Source: JADKCL01 sp046329055
Lineage (GTDB): Bacteria; Bacteroidota; Bacteroidia; J057; JADKCL01
Length of the DNA stretch: 64,000 nucleotides
Direction of reading: 5' to 3'
Assembly: GCA_046329055.1 (NCBI GenBank)
Contig: JAXLVK010000010.1
Coordinates: forward strand, 22,041-86,040
Under the pieces are notes generated by a model. It did not search any database. It saw only the letters and a list, made by a program, of their open reading frames with translations, and was not told the origin of the DNA. This document shows, in pieces, positions 34,225 to 42,940 of the stretch. Every line of letters begins with the position of its first letter. Position 1 is the first letter of the stretch. A program made the position numbers and the translations under genes.

Positions 34225-35624
34225 ATGCTCTTCAACTCGGTCCATTTCCTTTGGTTCCTGCCGCTGGTGGTCATGGTGTATTACCTGCTGCCGGTCCGTT
34301 GGCGCTGGGGCATGGTCTTGGTCGCGAGTTACGCCTTCTATATTTGGTGGCGGGTCGAGTTCATCGCCTTGATCGTGGGGACGACCTTGATCGACTATTG
34401 GGTCGGATTGCAGATGGGCAAACGGGAGGAACCCAGGCGACGGCTTCCCTTCCTGCTCCTGAGCCTGGCTGTGAACCTGGGACTGCTCATTACTTTCAAA
34501 TACCTGGGCTTTTTCGCCTCTTCCTTGAACGCGGTCGCTGGCACAGACCTGCCCGTGCTGAACCTCTTGCTGCCGCTCGGCATTTCGTTCCATACCTTCC
34601 AATCCGTGGGCTATGTCGTCGATGTCTATCGTGGGCGGATTGATCCGGAGCGGCATTTGGGGCATTTTGCAGTGTTTGTGGCATTTTTTCCGCAAATGGT
34701 CGCCGGACCCATCGAGCGGTATGACGCGCTAGGGCGCAACTGGGCAGGGATTTTCCATTGAAGTATGAGAATGTCGCGGCTGGATTCCGGCTATTGGTGC
34801 TCGGCTTCTTCGCGAAAATGGTCGTTGCAGACAATCTGGCTCCGATCGTAAATGCGTACTATGAGGCGCCGCTGACCTACGGGCGCAAGGATGCCGCATT
34901 GGCGATCGGTGCCTATGCGTTCCAGATTTACGGTGACTTCTATGGCTATTCCTTGATTGCTGCTGGCTCGGCGCGGTTGATGGGCGTCCGCCTCGTGGAC
35001 AATTTTCGCACGCCTTATTTGGCTGCCTCGGTTGCCGACTATTGGCAGAGGTGGCATATCTCGCTGACGGCGTGGTTCCGCGACTTTCTCTTCTCACCGC
35101 TTTCGCTGGGCCTGCGACGGCTGCGCCGAGTTGGGATCGCTGTCGCCATTTTGTGTACGTATCTGGTGTCCGGCCTTTGGCATGGGGCAAACTGGACATT
35201 TGTGATCTGGGGCGGATTGTGGGGCTTGCTGTATGGGCTGGAATTCATGTTGGGCGCATTTGTCCGCATCACAACTCCCAAGCCCTGGTCTTTCGGACAC
35301 ATTTCAAGGGCGGCATTGATGTTTGCCATCGCAGCATTGGCATTGGTGCCATTCCGGAGCGGGACAGTCGAGCGGATGCAGCAGGCATTTGAGGGCTTGG
35401 TGTTCCGGCATGGCGAGGTGCAGCATTTGGATTTGAAGCCACTGCCTTGGGTCATGCTCGGGCTGTTTATCGTCACGGACCTTTTCACCTATGGCCGCGA
35501 CATCAATGAATATGTGGCTGCGCGACCCGTTTGGCTGCGCTGGGCGCTGTACGCAGTGTTCATCTTTTGCATCCTCGCATTCGGCGCGGTGGAGGAAGTT
35601 CCATTCATCTACTTCCAATTCTGA
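34225..35624 (+). pseudogene. MBOAT-family O-acyltransferase, one frameshift
   Basis: Two pieces (34225-34761 and ~34735-35624) join through a missing base near 34735, where L-G-R continues as Q-L-G-R-D-F-P-L-K-Y-E-N-V in another frame. The joined product is about 465 residues with roughly ten membrane segments. Family marks include F-L-W-F-L-P near the start, K-Y-L-G-F-F, P-L-G-I-S-F-H-T-F-Q, V-A-G-P-I-E-R, W-Q-R-W-H-I-S-L-T-A-W-F-R-D and S-G-L-W-H-G-A-N-W with the presumed catalytic His. AlgI/DltB-like enzymes of this group move acyl groups to extracellular polysaccharide. The SGNH-like gene starts 3 bp after its stop, so the two form an operon typical of polymer acetylation. Confidence 0.88.
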
Positions 35625-35627
35625 GGC

Positions 35628-37139
35628 ATGAAGGAACTCCGCAAAATAGCACCCAAGGCCGCTCTGCTCCTGCTCCTGCTGGCGGGGATGAACCTGGTCT
35701 ATGAGCACTGGTTCTTATCGGGCGACATTGCGGCCTATTCGGAGAGCGGTGCACTGGTTCAGGCGATCCCGGACAGCGCGCAGGTCTTGTTCTTGGGGGA
35801 ATCGAGCAATCTCACATTCGCGGACGAGGACGTGGAGAAGCTGTCTGTGAGCAAGTTGCTGGCGCGGCAGTTTCCGGGGATCCCATTTGCGGACCTCTCC
35901 AAAGGCGCCCTCCACGCAGGCAATTACCTCCCCATGTTGCGCTCTGTACCGAGCGGCATCCCGGTAAAGGCCGTGGTCGTGACAGTGAATTTGCGCTCAT
36001 TCAATCCCGGCTGGGTTCACTCCAAATTGGAGACGGCCTTGCAAAAAGAGATGGTGCTGCTGCGTCGCGGGCCGGGCTTGTGGCGTCGCCTGATGCTGAG
36101 CCTGCGCGATTACGAGATCAAATCGGAAGAGGAGCGGCTTGCAGACACGAGGGAACATTGGCAGCGGATATTTGAAGTTTCCGCAGGCGTTTCCTTTCGC
36201 GACGGCGGCGGCTGGGACAGCGCCTGTGATGCACGGGCGCGGGTTGGCGGGCCGGATGCACCGCGCTGGCAGTTGGCGACGCATTTCGTGAAGGCTTATG
36301 CATTCCAAATCGATACGCTGACGCATCCCAGGATCGCGGACTTTGATGGGATCGTGGAGCTGGCGCGGAGCGGGGCTGGACGCTGGTGCTGAACCTGCTT
36401 CCGGAGAATGTGGAGGAGGCAGAGTCCTTGCTGGGCCCCGAAATGCGCTGGCTCATGCGCCAAAACCGCGACATCCTGAAGCGCCGTTATGGGCAACAGG
36501 GCCGGGGTGTACTTCGTGGATCAATTGGAGGCATTGCCGCCGTCGGATTTCATCGACCGCGATCGGGCTGCGGAGCATTATTTCGAGCAGGGGAGGAGGG
36601 GCGTCGCATCCAATCTGGCGCAAGTGCTCAAGCAGGTTTTCCCTGCGAATTACCGGGAGCCCGTCGAGGTGGCAACTGCCCGGAAATGGGCCTTTCACAA
36701 CGATTGCGAGGGTGGCGAGGCTTGGGGGCAGATGCAGACATTGGATGGGACGCATGCGCACAGCGGGGCCAAGGCGAGCCTCACCCAGGGGCCCAAGGTG
36801 CAGTTTGGGGTGACTTTCAGTCAGTCTGTCGCCAAAATGGACAGCACGCGCATGGACAGCCTGGCCTTCAGCTGCTGGATTTGGGCGGATGAGGATGTCG
36901 CCGATGCGGCAGTGGCCTGGGAGGCAGGTGGTGAGCGCAGTGGCTATCTCTGGGACAGTTTGCAGTTGCGGGGGCTGGGTGCGGTGCCGGGACAGTGGTC
37001 AATGGTGAAATTCAAGGTCCCCCTTTGGGACAAGTTCCGTGAAGCGGAGGTTTTCAAGACATATCCCTACAATCCCTCTACCAAGGCTGTCTGGTTTGAT
37101 GACATCCACGTGGAGTTTTTGGCTAAAAAGGCTGATTGA
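35628..37139 (+). pseudogene. SGNH hydrolase-like partner of the MBOAT acyltransferase, two frameshifts
   Basis: It starts at ATG 35628 with an N-terminal membrane anchor (A-A-L-L-L-L-L-L-A-G-M). Near 55-62 lies F-L-G-E-S-S-N, a G-x-S-type nucleophile block. The frame changes near 36370 (to L-V-L-N-L-L-P-E-N-V) and near 36490 (to A-G-V-Y-F-V-D-Q-L). The third piece has D-R-A-A-E-H-Y-F-E-Q-G-R-R, the D-x-x-H block of SGNH enzymes. The last ~150 residues form a separate beta-rich domain (G-Q-W-S-M-V-K-F-K-V-P-L-W) like a carbohydrate-binding module. AlgJ/AlgX-type partners take the acyl group from the MBOAT protein to the polysaccharide; this is the likely role. Confidence 0.78.
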
Positions 37140-37411
37140 TCCCTGATGGAGGTCTCACATGAAGGCTTTCAGGGAGCGATACTCCGAAAAGGTGACATCT
37201 GGGCGATCCTCTATGGCGAAGTTTGCTGATTGAAGCGACCGGATTTTGGAAGGAGATTAAGTGAAAAACCGATTGGTCGGGTCGATTTTGTTCATTGATG
37301 GTTGAATAATTATCCTTAATGGAGTGATATTTCTATAATGGATTTTTTATGTACCTAAATGAGAGAAATTAATGAATCCGATAGGGTGACGAACTCCGCT
37401 AATTTGGAGGC
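37140..37411. other. Intergenic region, A+T-rich toward the regulator gene
   Basis: A 270-bp spacer with no gene. The last ~150 bp are A+T-rich (37290-37360, ATTTCTATAATGG and ATTATCC segments) and probably hold the promoter of the helix-turn-helix gene, but no TAnnTTTG box at the right distance is clear. Confidence 0.4.
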
Positions 37412-37861
37412 ATGTCTATTTCGCTTGGTGAAGTCATCCGCAGGCGCATCCGTGACGACGAGCGCAGCGCCAAAGAAATCTGTGATCACCTCGGCATGAG
37501 CCGGGGCAATCTGGACAAGATTTACAAGAAGGATTCCCTGAATACGGACTTGCTCGCCAAGCTCTGTGTCCTGCTCGATTTTGATTTCTTCGACTATGTG
37601 AACCCCTTCAAGATGAAGGGCGAGCAAGGCGTGAAGCCGCACTATGCCCAGGAAGAATTCAACGAGTACCGTACTCCGCTCACTCGCCTGCAAAAGTGCC
37701 TCGGTGAACTCCATGACAGCCGCCGCGAACTCGACATGCTGGAGAAGGAGGTCGTGATGCTGCGGACCACGGTGAAGGACAAGGATCATATCATTTCCTT
37801 GCTCCGTGACCAAAACGAGATCCTGAAACGACTCCAAAACAACCCACCCAACGAGGGCTAA
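37412..37861 (+). CDS. Helix-turn-helix regulator with C-terminal coiled coil
   Basis: A 149-residue protein. Residues ~5-60 have XRE/Cro-like spacing (S-A-K-E-I-C-D-H-L-G-M-S-R-G-N-L-D-K-I-Y-K-K ... L-L-A-K-L-C-V-L-L-D-F-D-F-F). Residues ~85-142 form a heptad-rich coiled coil (L-Q-K-C-L-G-E-L-H-D-S-R-R-E-L-D-M-L-E-K-E-V), likely a dimer or tetramer handle. Similar small Bacteroidota proteins combine a DNA-binding head with a coil, and their targets are unknown. The gene lies 127 bp before parE on the same strand; a regulatory link with topoisomerase expression is only a guess. Confidence 0.78.
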   Translation: MSISLGEVIRRRIRDDERSAKEICDHLGMSRGNLDKIYKKDSLNTDLLAKLCVLLDFDFFDYVNPFKMKGEQGVKPHYAQEEFNEYRTPLTRLQKCLGELHDSRRELDMLEKEVVMLRTTVKDKDHIISLLRDQNEILKRLQNNPPNEG

Positions 37862-37933
37862 CCTTGTTGGTATGTGAATATCCTCCCTTTCGGTTTCGGT
37901 CGTGTTTGCCTAAGTTTGTAGGCCCATGGGTAA

Positions 37934-37961
37934 TATTTTTGCCCGAAATGGGATATTTTTG
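37934..37961 (+). promoter_or_regulatory. Tandem TATTTTTG boxes before parE
   Basis: TATTTTTG occurs at 37934-37941 and again at 37954-37961, both fitting the TAnnTTTG -7 element. TTTG at 37905-37908 and 37915-37918 are upstream candidates, but the spacings (25 and 15 bp to the first box) are off the usual 19-21, so the promoter call is tentative. Confidence 0.35.
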
Positions 37962-37987
37962 AAAACATAAGCGGCAAAACGCGAAGT

Positions 37988-39850
37988 ATGGCGGCAGAAA
38001 AGCAGTCTGATTACAACGACGACTCCATCAAGTCCCTAGAGGCGCTGGAACACATCCGTATCCGTCCGGGTATGTACATCGGCAAGTTGGGCGATGGCTC
38101 CTCACCGGAGGATGGCATCTACATCCTGCTCAAGGAGGTGATCGACAACTCCATCGACGAATTCATGATGGGTGTGGGCAAGACCATCGAGGTCACTGTG
38201 ACCCAGCACAAAGTCAGGGTTCGCGACTATGGTCGTGGCATCCCGCTTGGGAAGGTCGTCGATTGTGTTTCCAAGATCAATACGGGTGGCAAGTTCGACT
38301 CCGAATCCTTCCAAAAGTCCATTGGTCTGAACGGGGTGGGTACCAAAGCTGTGAACGCACTTTCCAGCAATTTCGTGGTGCAGTCCTACCGTGACGGCAA
38401 GACCAAGCTCGCCGAATTCGAAAATGGAAAGATCACCAAGGATGATCCCATCGTGGAGAATTCCATGCGCCATGGCACGCTCACCATCTTCACGCCGGAC
38501 GAAAGCATTTTCCGCAACTACCGCTACAATCAGGAGTATGTCGAGAACCTCATCCGGAACTACGTCTTCCTGAACCGGGGGCTCACCATCATCCTGAATG
38601 GCGAAAAATATACCTCCGAAAATGGTCTGAAGGACCTGCTCGAGTTCAATACGACGGAAGAGGAGCGCCGCTATCCGGTCATCCACTTCACGGACGACGA
38701 CATCGAGATTGCCATGACCCATGGCAGCCAATATGGCGAGCAGTACTACAGCTTCGTGAATGGTCAAAACACCACCCAGGGCGGTACCCACGTGGGTGCA
38801 TTCCGCGAGGCAGTGGTGAAGGCGGTGCGGGAATTCTACGGAAAGCCGTTCGAAGCCAGCGACATCCGCGCATCCATCGTGGCGGCCATCGCCATCCGGG
38901 TTCAGGAGCCGGTGTTCGAGTCGCAGACCAAGACCAAGCTCGGCAGCACCAATACCGAACCCAAGGGCGAGGGTAAGGTGATCCGCACCTGGATCAATGA
39001 CGTGGTCAAGGTCAAGCTGGACAATTACCTCCACAAGAACCCCACCGTCGCGGATGAGCTGCTCAAGCGCATCCGTCAGAGCGAGCGGGAGCGCAAGGAC
39101 ATCGCAGGCATCAAGAAACTCGCCAACGACCGCGCCAAAAAGGCGAACCTGCACAACCGGAAGCTCCGCGACTGCAAGATTCACTTCGATAGCACGCACG
39201 AGCGCAGCGGAGAGACCGTCCTCTTCATCACCGAGGGTGACAGCGCGAGCGGCAGCATCACGAGTGCCCGCGACCCGCATACACAGGCGGTGTTTTCCCT
39301 TCGGGGCAAGCCCCTCAACTGCCATGGGTTGACCAAGAAGATCGTTTATGAAAACGAGGAGTTCAACCTGCTGCAACATGCCCTCAACATCGAGGACGGC
39401 ATCGAGGGTCTGCGCTACCACAGGATCATCATCGCCACCGATGCGGACGTGGACGGAATGCACATCCGGTTGCTACTGCTGACGTTTTTCCTGCAGTTCT
39501 TCCCGGAAATCGTTCGCAATGGGCACCTCTATATCTTGACCACGCCCCTCTTCCGGGTGCGCAACAAGAAGGAAACGATCTACTGCTACGACGAGACGGA
39601 GAAGCAGGCCGCGATCACCAAGCTGGGCAAAACGGCGGAGATCACCCGCTTCAAAGGTCTCGGCGAGATTTCCCCGGACGAATTTGGTTCCTTCATCGGT
39701 GAGCAAATGCGCCTAGAGCCCGTGATCATCCGCAAGGACAACTCCATCTCGGATATGCTGGATTATTACATGGGCAAGAACACGCAAGAGCGTCAGGAAT
39801 TCATCATCGACAACCTGCGCGTCGAGAAGTTGGTGTTGGAGGAGGTGTAG
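37988..39850 (+). CDS. parE: DNA topoisomerase IV subunit B (ParE)
   Basis: A 620-residue type IIA topoisomerase ATPase subunit. The GHKL ATPase has I-R-I-R-P-G-M-Y-I-G (~24-32), the general base Glu50 and Asn54 (L-K-E-V-I-D-N-S-I-D-E), D-Y-G-R-G-I-P and G-L-N-G-V-G-T-K-A-V-N-A-L-S. The transducer domain follows. The TOPRIM domain starts with E-G-D-S-A-S-G at Glu416 and has D-A-D-V-D-G-M-H-I-R for Mg. The length and the opening Y-N-D-D-S-I-K-S-L-E match Bacteroidota ParE better than GyrB, though the two are hard to separate by eye. With ParC it decatenates chromosomes. Unusually, parC does not follow; a secreted protein gene does. Confidence 0.88.
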   Translation: MAAEKQSDYNDDSIKSLEALEHIRIRPGMYIGKLGDGSSPEDGIYILLKEVIDNSIDEFMMGVGKTIEVTVTQHKVRVRDYGRGIPLGKVVDCVSKINTGGKFDSESFQKSIGLNGVGTKAVNALSSNFVVQSYRDGKTKLAEFENGKITKDDPIVENSMRHGTLTIFTPDESIFRNYRYNQEYVENLIRNYVFLNRGLTIILNGEKYTSENGLKDLLEFNTTEEERRYPVIHFTDDDIEIAMTHGSQYGEQYYSFVNGQNTTQGGTHVGAFREAVVKAVREFYGKPFEASDIRASIVAAIAIRVQEPVFESQTKTKLGSTNTEPKGEGKVIRTWINDVVKVKLDNYLHKNPTVADELLKRIRQSERERKDIAGIKKLANDRAKKANLHNRKLRDCKIHFDSTHERSGETVLFITEGDSASGSITSARDPHTQAVFSLRGKPLNCHGLTKKIVYENEEFNLLQHALNIEDGIEGLRYHRIIIATDADVDGMHIRLLLLTFFLQFFPEIVRNGHLYILTTPLFRVRNKKETIYCYDETEKQAAITKLGKTAEITRFKGLGEISPDEFGSFIGEQMRLEPVIIRKDNSISDMLDYYMGKNTQERQEFIIDNLRVEKLVLEEV

Positions 39851-40021
39851 AGTGTTTGTCAAATGATGCCTCGCGTTGGATCATGCAGGGCATGATGTGG
39901 TCAGCTGTCCGGCACCTGACACTTTGTTGATGGGGTTTTGATTTTCTCCCGAAAACTTGAGACATTGGCTCTCGGTTCTAACGGTTTATCAACATTTTAT
40001 CACTCAATCATCAGGTTAGGT

Positions 40022-42877
40022 ATGAAAAGATTCGGTTTATCCGCGCTTCTGTTGTGGGGAGGCATTAGCCTATTCGCACAGAACAGCAGCCCGTCCGGGG
40101 TCATCATTGCCTCGGAATTTCATGTAACAAAGCCGCTTACAGAAATCTTCAAAGATGTGCCGCTCGACTACACGGCGCGCTATGAAGAAGGCACCGAGTC
40201 CGAGGACCGGGAGCACCGCGAGCGTGCACGCTACGAAAAGACGGCCGAGGATGGTCCAGAATGGGCCAACGATTCACGGACGATCCAAACCACTGCCGGT
40301 ACCATTGCTACCCTGCCAACGCGCTTGAACATCGCCGGGCAGACTGCATCAGGATTCCGCCCATTTGACCCCAGCGGCGCTGTGGGCCCCAACCACTATG
40401 TCCAGATGATCAACAGCACCACCTTCAAGGTGTACAACAAGACCACTGGAGCAGTGTCCCTCACGGGTACTTTGGGGAACCTCTGGAGCCCAGCAACGGG
40501 CAACACTGGAGACCCCATCGTGCTTTACGACAAGCCTGCCAACAGGTGGCTGCTTGCCCAATTCGGAACCAGCACTGATAAGAAGATCTATATCGCGATT
40601 TCCACCACGGGTGATCCGACAGGGTCTTACTACACCTATACCTATGTGGCACCGCTATTTCCTGACTATCTGAAATTCAGCGTATGGCATGACGGCTACT
40701 ACATGACTGCCAATACTTCCACGCAGTACGTATGGGCATTTGAGCGCACGGCCATGTTGGCTGGTACGCCTGGCGCGCGCATGGTCTATCAGACATTCAG
40801 CCCGCCGAAGTCCGGATTCTTTTCCGCCCTACCTGGCGATGCCTCCGACGGTGTCCTGCCTGCAGCTGGCACACCCTGCCCCATTTTCTCTTACTCTGAC
40901 AATGGCTGGGGTGCAACCTACTTCGACCGGGTGAACATCTACCATGCTACAACGACTTGGGGCACCAGCCCATCGATGAGCATCACTGCTGCAGCCAACC
41001 TGAGCACGGCCGCATTCGATGCTTCATACAACTCCGCGTGGAACGACTGTCCGCAACCCGGTACCACCCAGAAGCTGGACGGCATCGGCGGCGCCATGAT
41101 GTACCGTGCACAATGGAAAACCTGGTCAGGTTACAACTCCGTCGTTCTCAACTGGGCAGTGAAAATCAGCACAACTCAGAGGGGTATCATGTGGGTCGAG
41201 TTGCGCCAGACCGGCAGTACTTGGTCAATTTACCAGCAAGGCATCTACGCCCCCGGCACCGATACCCGTTGGCTCGGATCCATCGCCATGGACAACAATG
41301 GCTCGATCGGCTTGAACTACATCCGATCCAACTCCACCGCCATGTATCCTAGCCTCTACTACACTGGCCGTAGGAGCTGCGACCCGCTGGGTACCCTCCC
41401 CTTGACTGAAACCGTGATCGCAGCTGGCACGGGTTTCCAATCCGGTACCAACCGCGTGGGAGATTACTCTCAAACCGTGCTTGATCCTGACGGTGTCACG
41501 TTCTGGGGTACCAGCGAATTCATGGGCGGCACGTCCGGCTCTTCTGCCTCCCGCACGCGAATCTTCTCCTACACCATTCCGGCATGCTCCAACGTGGCTG
41601 GCGTGTCCATCGCAGTGACATCTGGCACCAACCCCACCTGCACAGGTGGATCCGTGACCTTCACAGCCACCCCCACCAATGGCGGCACTGCCCCCACATA
41701 CCAGTGGAAAGTGAATGGCGTCAACGTCGGCACCAGCAGCACCACCTACACCTCCTCGACATTGGCCAATGGCGACGTGGTCACCTGCGTGATGACCTCC
41801 AACCTGAGCGGCGTGACGGGCAACCCGGCCACCTCCAACTCCATCACGATGACGGTGACCTCCGCTGTCACACCTGCAGTGTCGATCGCCATCACCTCCG
41901 GCTCTAACCCCACCACCTCTGGAGCGTCCGTGACCTTTACCGCTACCCCCACCAACGGCGGCACCACCCCCAGCTACCAGTGGAAGGTCAACGGCACCAA
42001 CGTGGGCACCAACAGCGCCACCTACACCACGACCACCCTCACCAATGGTGCAGTGGTGTCTTGTGTGATGACCTCGAGCTCCAGCTGCGCCAGCCCCACC
42101 ACGGCCACCAGCAACTCCATCACCATGACGGTGAACACGAGCCTGACCTACTGCTCCGCCACGACCACCAACACCACATTTGAGTACATCTCCAATGTGT
42201 CGATGGGCAGCATCTCCAATGCCACCGTCTCCTCGGGCTACGCCAACTACACGGCGCTCTCCACCACTGTTACCCGCAGTGTCGGCAGCAGCATCACCAT
42301 CACCGTTGGCGGAGGCTACAGCACCGACAGGGCTGTGGTATTCGTGGACTGGAACCAAAACGGCGTCTTTACCGATGCCGGGGAAACCGTCTTCACCTCT
42401 ACAACTGGCGTCGGCCCCTACACAGGTACCATCACGCCTCCCAGCACCGCAACCTTGGGCGCTACCCGCATGAGGATCCGTCTCACCGACACTGGCGCTG
42501 GCCCGAACCTGACCTCCTGTGGGTCATCCACCTATGGCGAAGTCGAGGACTATACCCTGAACGTCGTCTCTGGTGCACGTGAGATTCCGCTTGTGGACGA
42601 GTACACTGCCCCCAACGCTGGCGGTGACGTGCGTACCCTTGCCACCGTTTCTCTGTCCGTCTTCCCTAACCCGAACGCGGGCACCTTCACCATCGAAGCA
42701 ACGGAGGCAGGCACCTACTACCTCCTGAGCGAGACTGGTCAACTGGTGCAAGTCGTCGAGTTGAATGCCACCAATGGCTTCCGCGCTCGCCTGAGCGAAC
42801 TCGCCAGCGGCGTGTACATCCTCTCCGGCCAAAACAAGAGCGGCATCACGAAGCAAAAGATCGTGGTGACGCATTGA
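40022..42877 (+). CDS. Large secreted protein with Ig-like repeats, GEVED domain and T9SS sorting domain
   Basis: About 951 residues from ATG 40022 (M-K-R-F-G-L-S-A-L-L-L-W-G-G-I-S-L-F-A-Q), a signal peptide; the longer upstream frame is not a better start. Residues ~95-510 form a beta-rich domain with P-F-D-P-S-G-A-V-G-P-N-H-Y-V-Q-M, a pattern I know from propeller-like adhesin proteins. Two tandem Ig-like repeats of ~100 residues follow (each with T-P-T-N-G-G-T-x-P-x-Y-Q-W-K-V-N-G), then a GEVED domain (F-V-D-W-N-Q-N-G-V-F ... Y-G-E-V-E-D-Y-T-L). The sorting domain (S-V-F-P-N-P-N-A-G) is last. Probably an adhesin or surface-layer component; no enzyme motif is seen. Confidence 0.87.
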   Translation: MKRFGLSALLLWGGISLFAQNSSPSGVIIASEFHVTKPLTEIFKDVPLDYTARYEEGTESEDREHRERARYEKTAEDGPEWANDSRTIQTTAGTIATLPTRLNIAGQTASGFRPFDPSGAVGPNHYVQMINSTTFKVYNKTTGAVSLTGTLGNLWSPATGNTGDPIVLYDKPANRWLLAQFGTSTDKKIYIAISTTGDPTGSYYTYTYVAPLFPDYLKFSVWHDGYYMTANTSTQYVWAFERTAMLAGTPGARMVYQTFSPPKSGFFSALPGDASDGVLPAAGTPCPIFSYSDNGWGATYFDRVNIYHATTTWGTSPSMSITAAANLSTAAFDASYNSAWNDCPQPGTTQKLDGIGGAMMYRAQWKTWSGYNSVVLNWAVKISTTQRGIMWVELRQTGSTWSIYQQGIYAPGTDTRWLGSIAMDNNGSIGLNYIRSNSTAMYPSLYYTGRRSCDPLGTLPLTETVIAAGTGFQSGTNRVGDYSQTVLDPDGVTFWGTSEFMGGTSGSSASRTRIFSYTIPACSNVAGVSIAVTSGTNPTCTGGSVTFTATPTNGGTAPTYQWKVNGVNVGTSSTTYTSSTLANGDVVTCVMTSNLSGVTGNPATSNSITMTVTSAVTPAVSIAITSGSNPTTSGASVTFTATPTNGGTTPSYQWKVNGTNVGTNSATYTTTTLTNGAVVSCVMTSSSSCASPTTATSNSITMTVNTSLTYCSATTTNTTFEYISNVSMGSISNATVSSGYANYTALSTTVTRSVGSSITITVGGGYSTDRAVVFVDWNQNGVFTDAGETVFTSTTGVGPYTGTITPPSTATLGATRMRIRLTDTGAGPNLTSCGSSTYGEVEDYTLNVVSGAREIPLVDEYTAPNAGGDVRTLATVSLSVFPNPNAGTFTIEATEAGTYYLLSETGQLVQVVELNATNGFRARLSELASGVYILSGQNKSGITKQKIVVTH

Positions 42878-42898
42878 TCACTTGTTAAGAATGAAATT

Positions 42899-42936
42899 GA
42901 ACGGGGGGTGCTTTCACGGCACTCCCCGTTTTTTTA
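42899..42936. terminator. Terminator between convergent T9SS and amylase genes
   Basis: AACGGGG-GGTGC and GCA-CTCCCCGTT pair (near-perfect 11-12 bp) followed by T7 at 42929-42936. It ends the plus-strand gene and may also serve the minus-strand one. Confidence 0.88.
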
Positions 42937-42940
42937 GGGC

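Noticed and set aside
38102..39463. 453-codon minus-strand frame opposite parE
   Set aside because: It is antisense to a conserved topoisomerase gene and shows no motif of its own.
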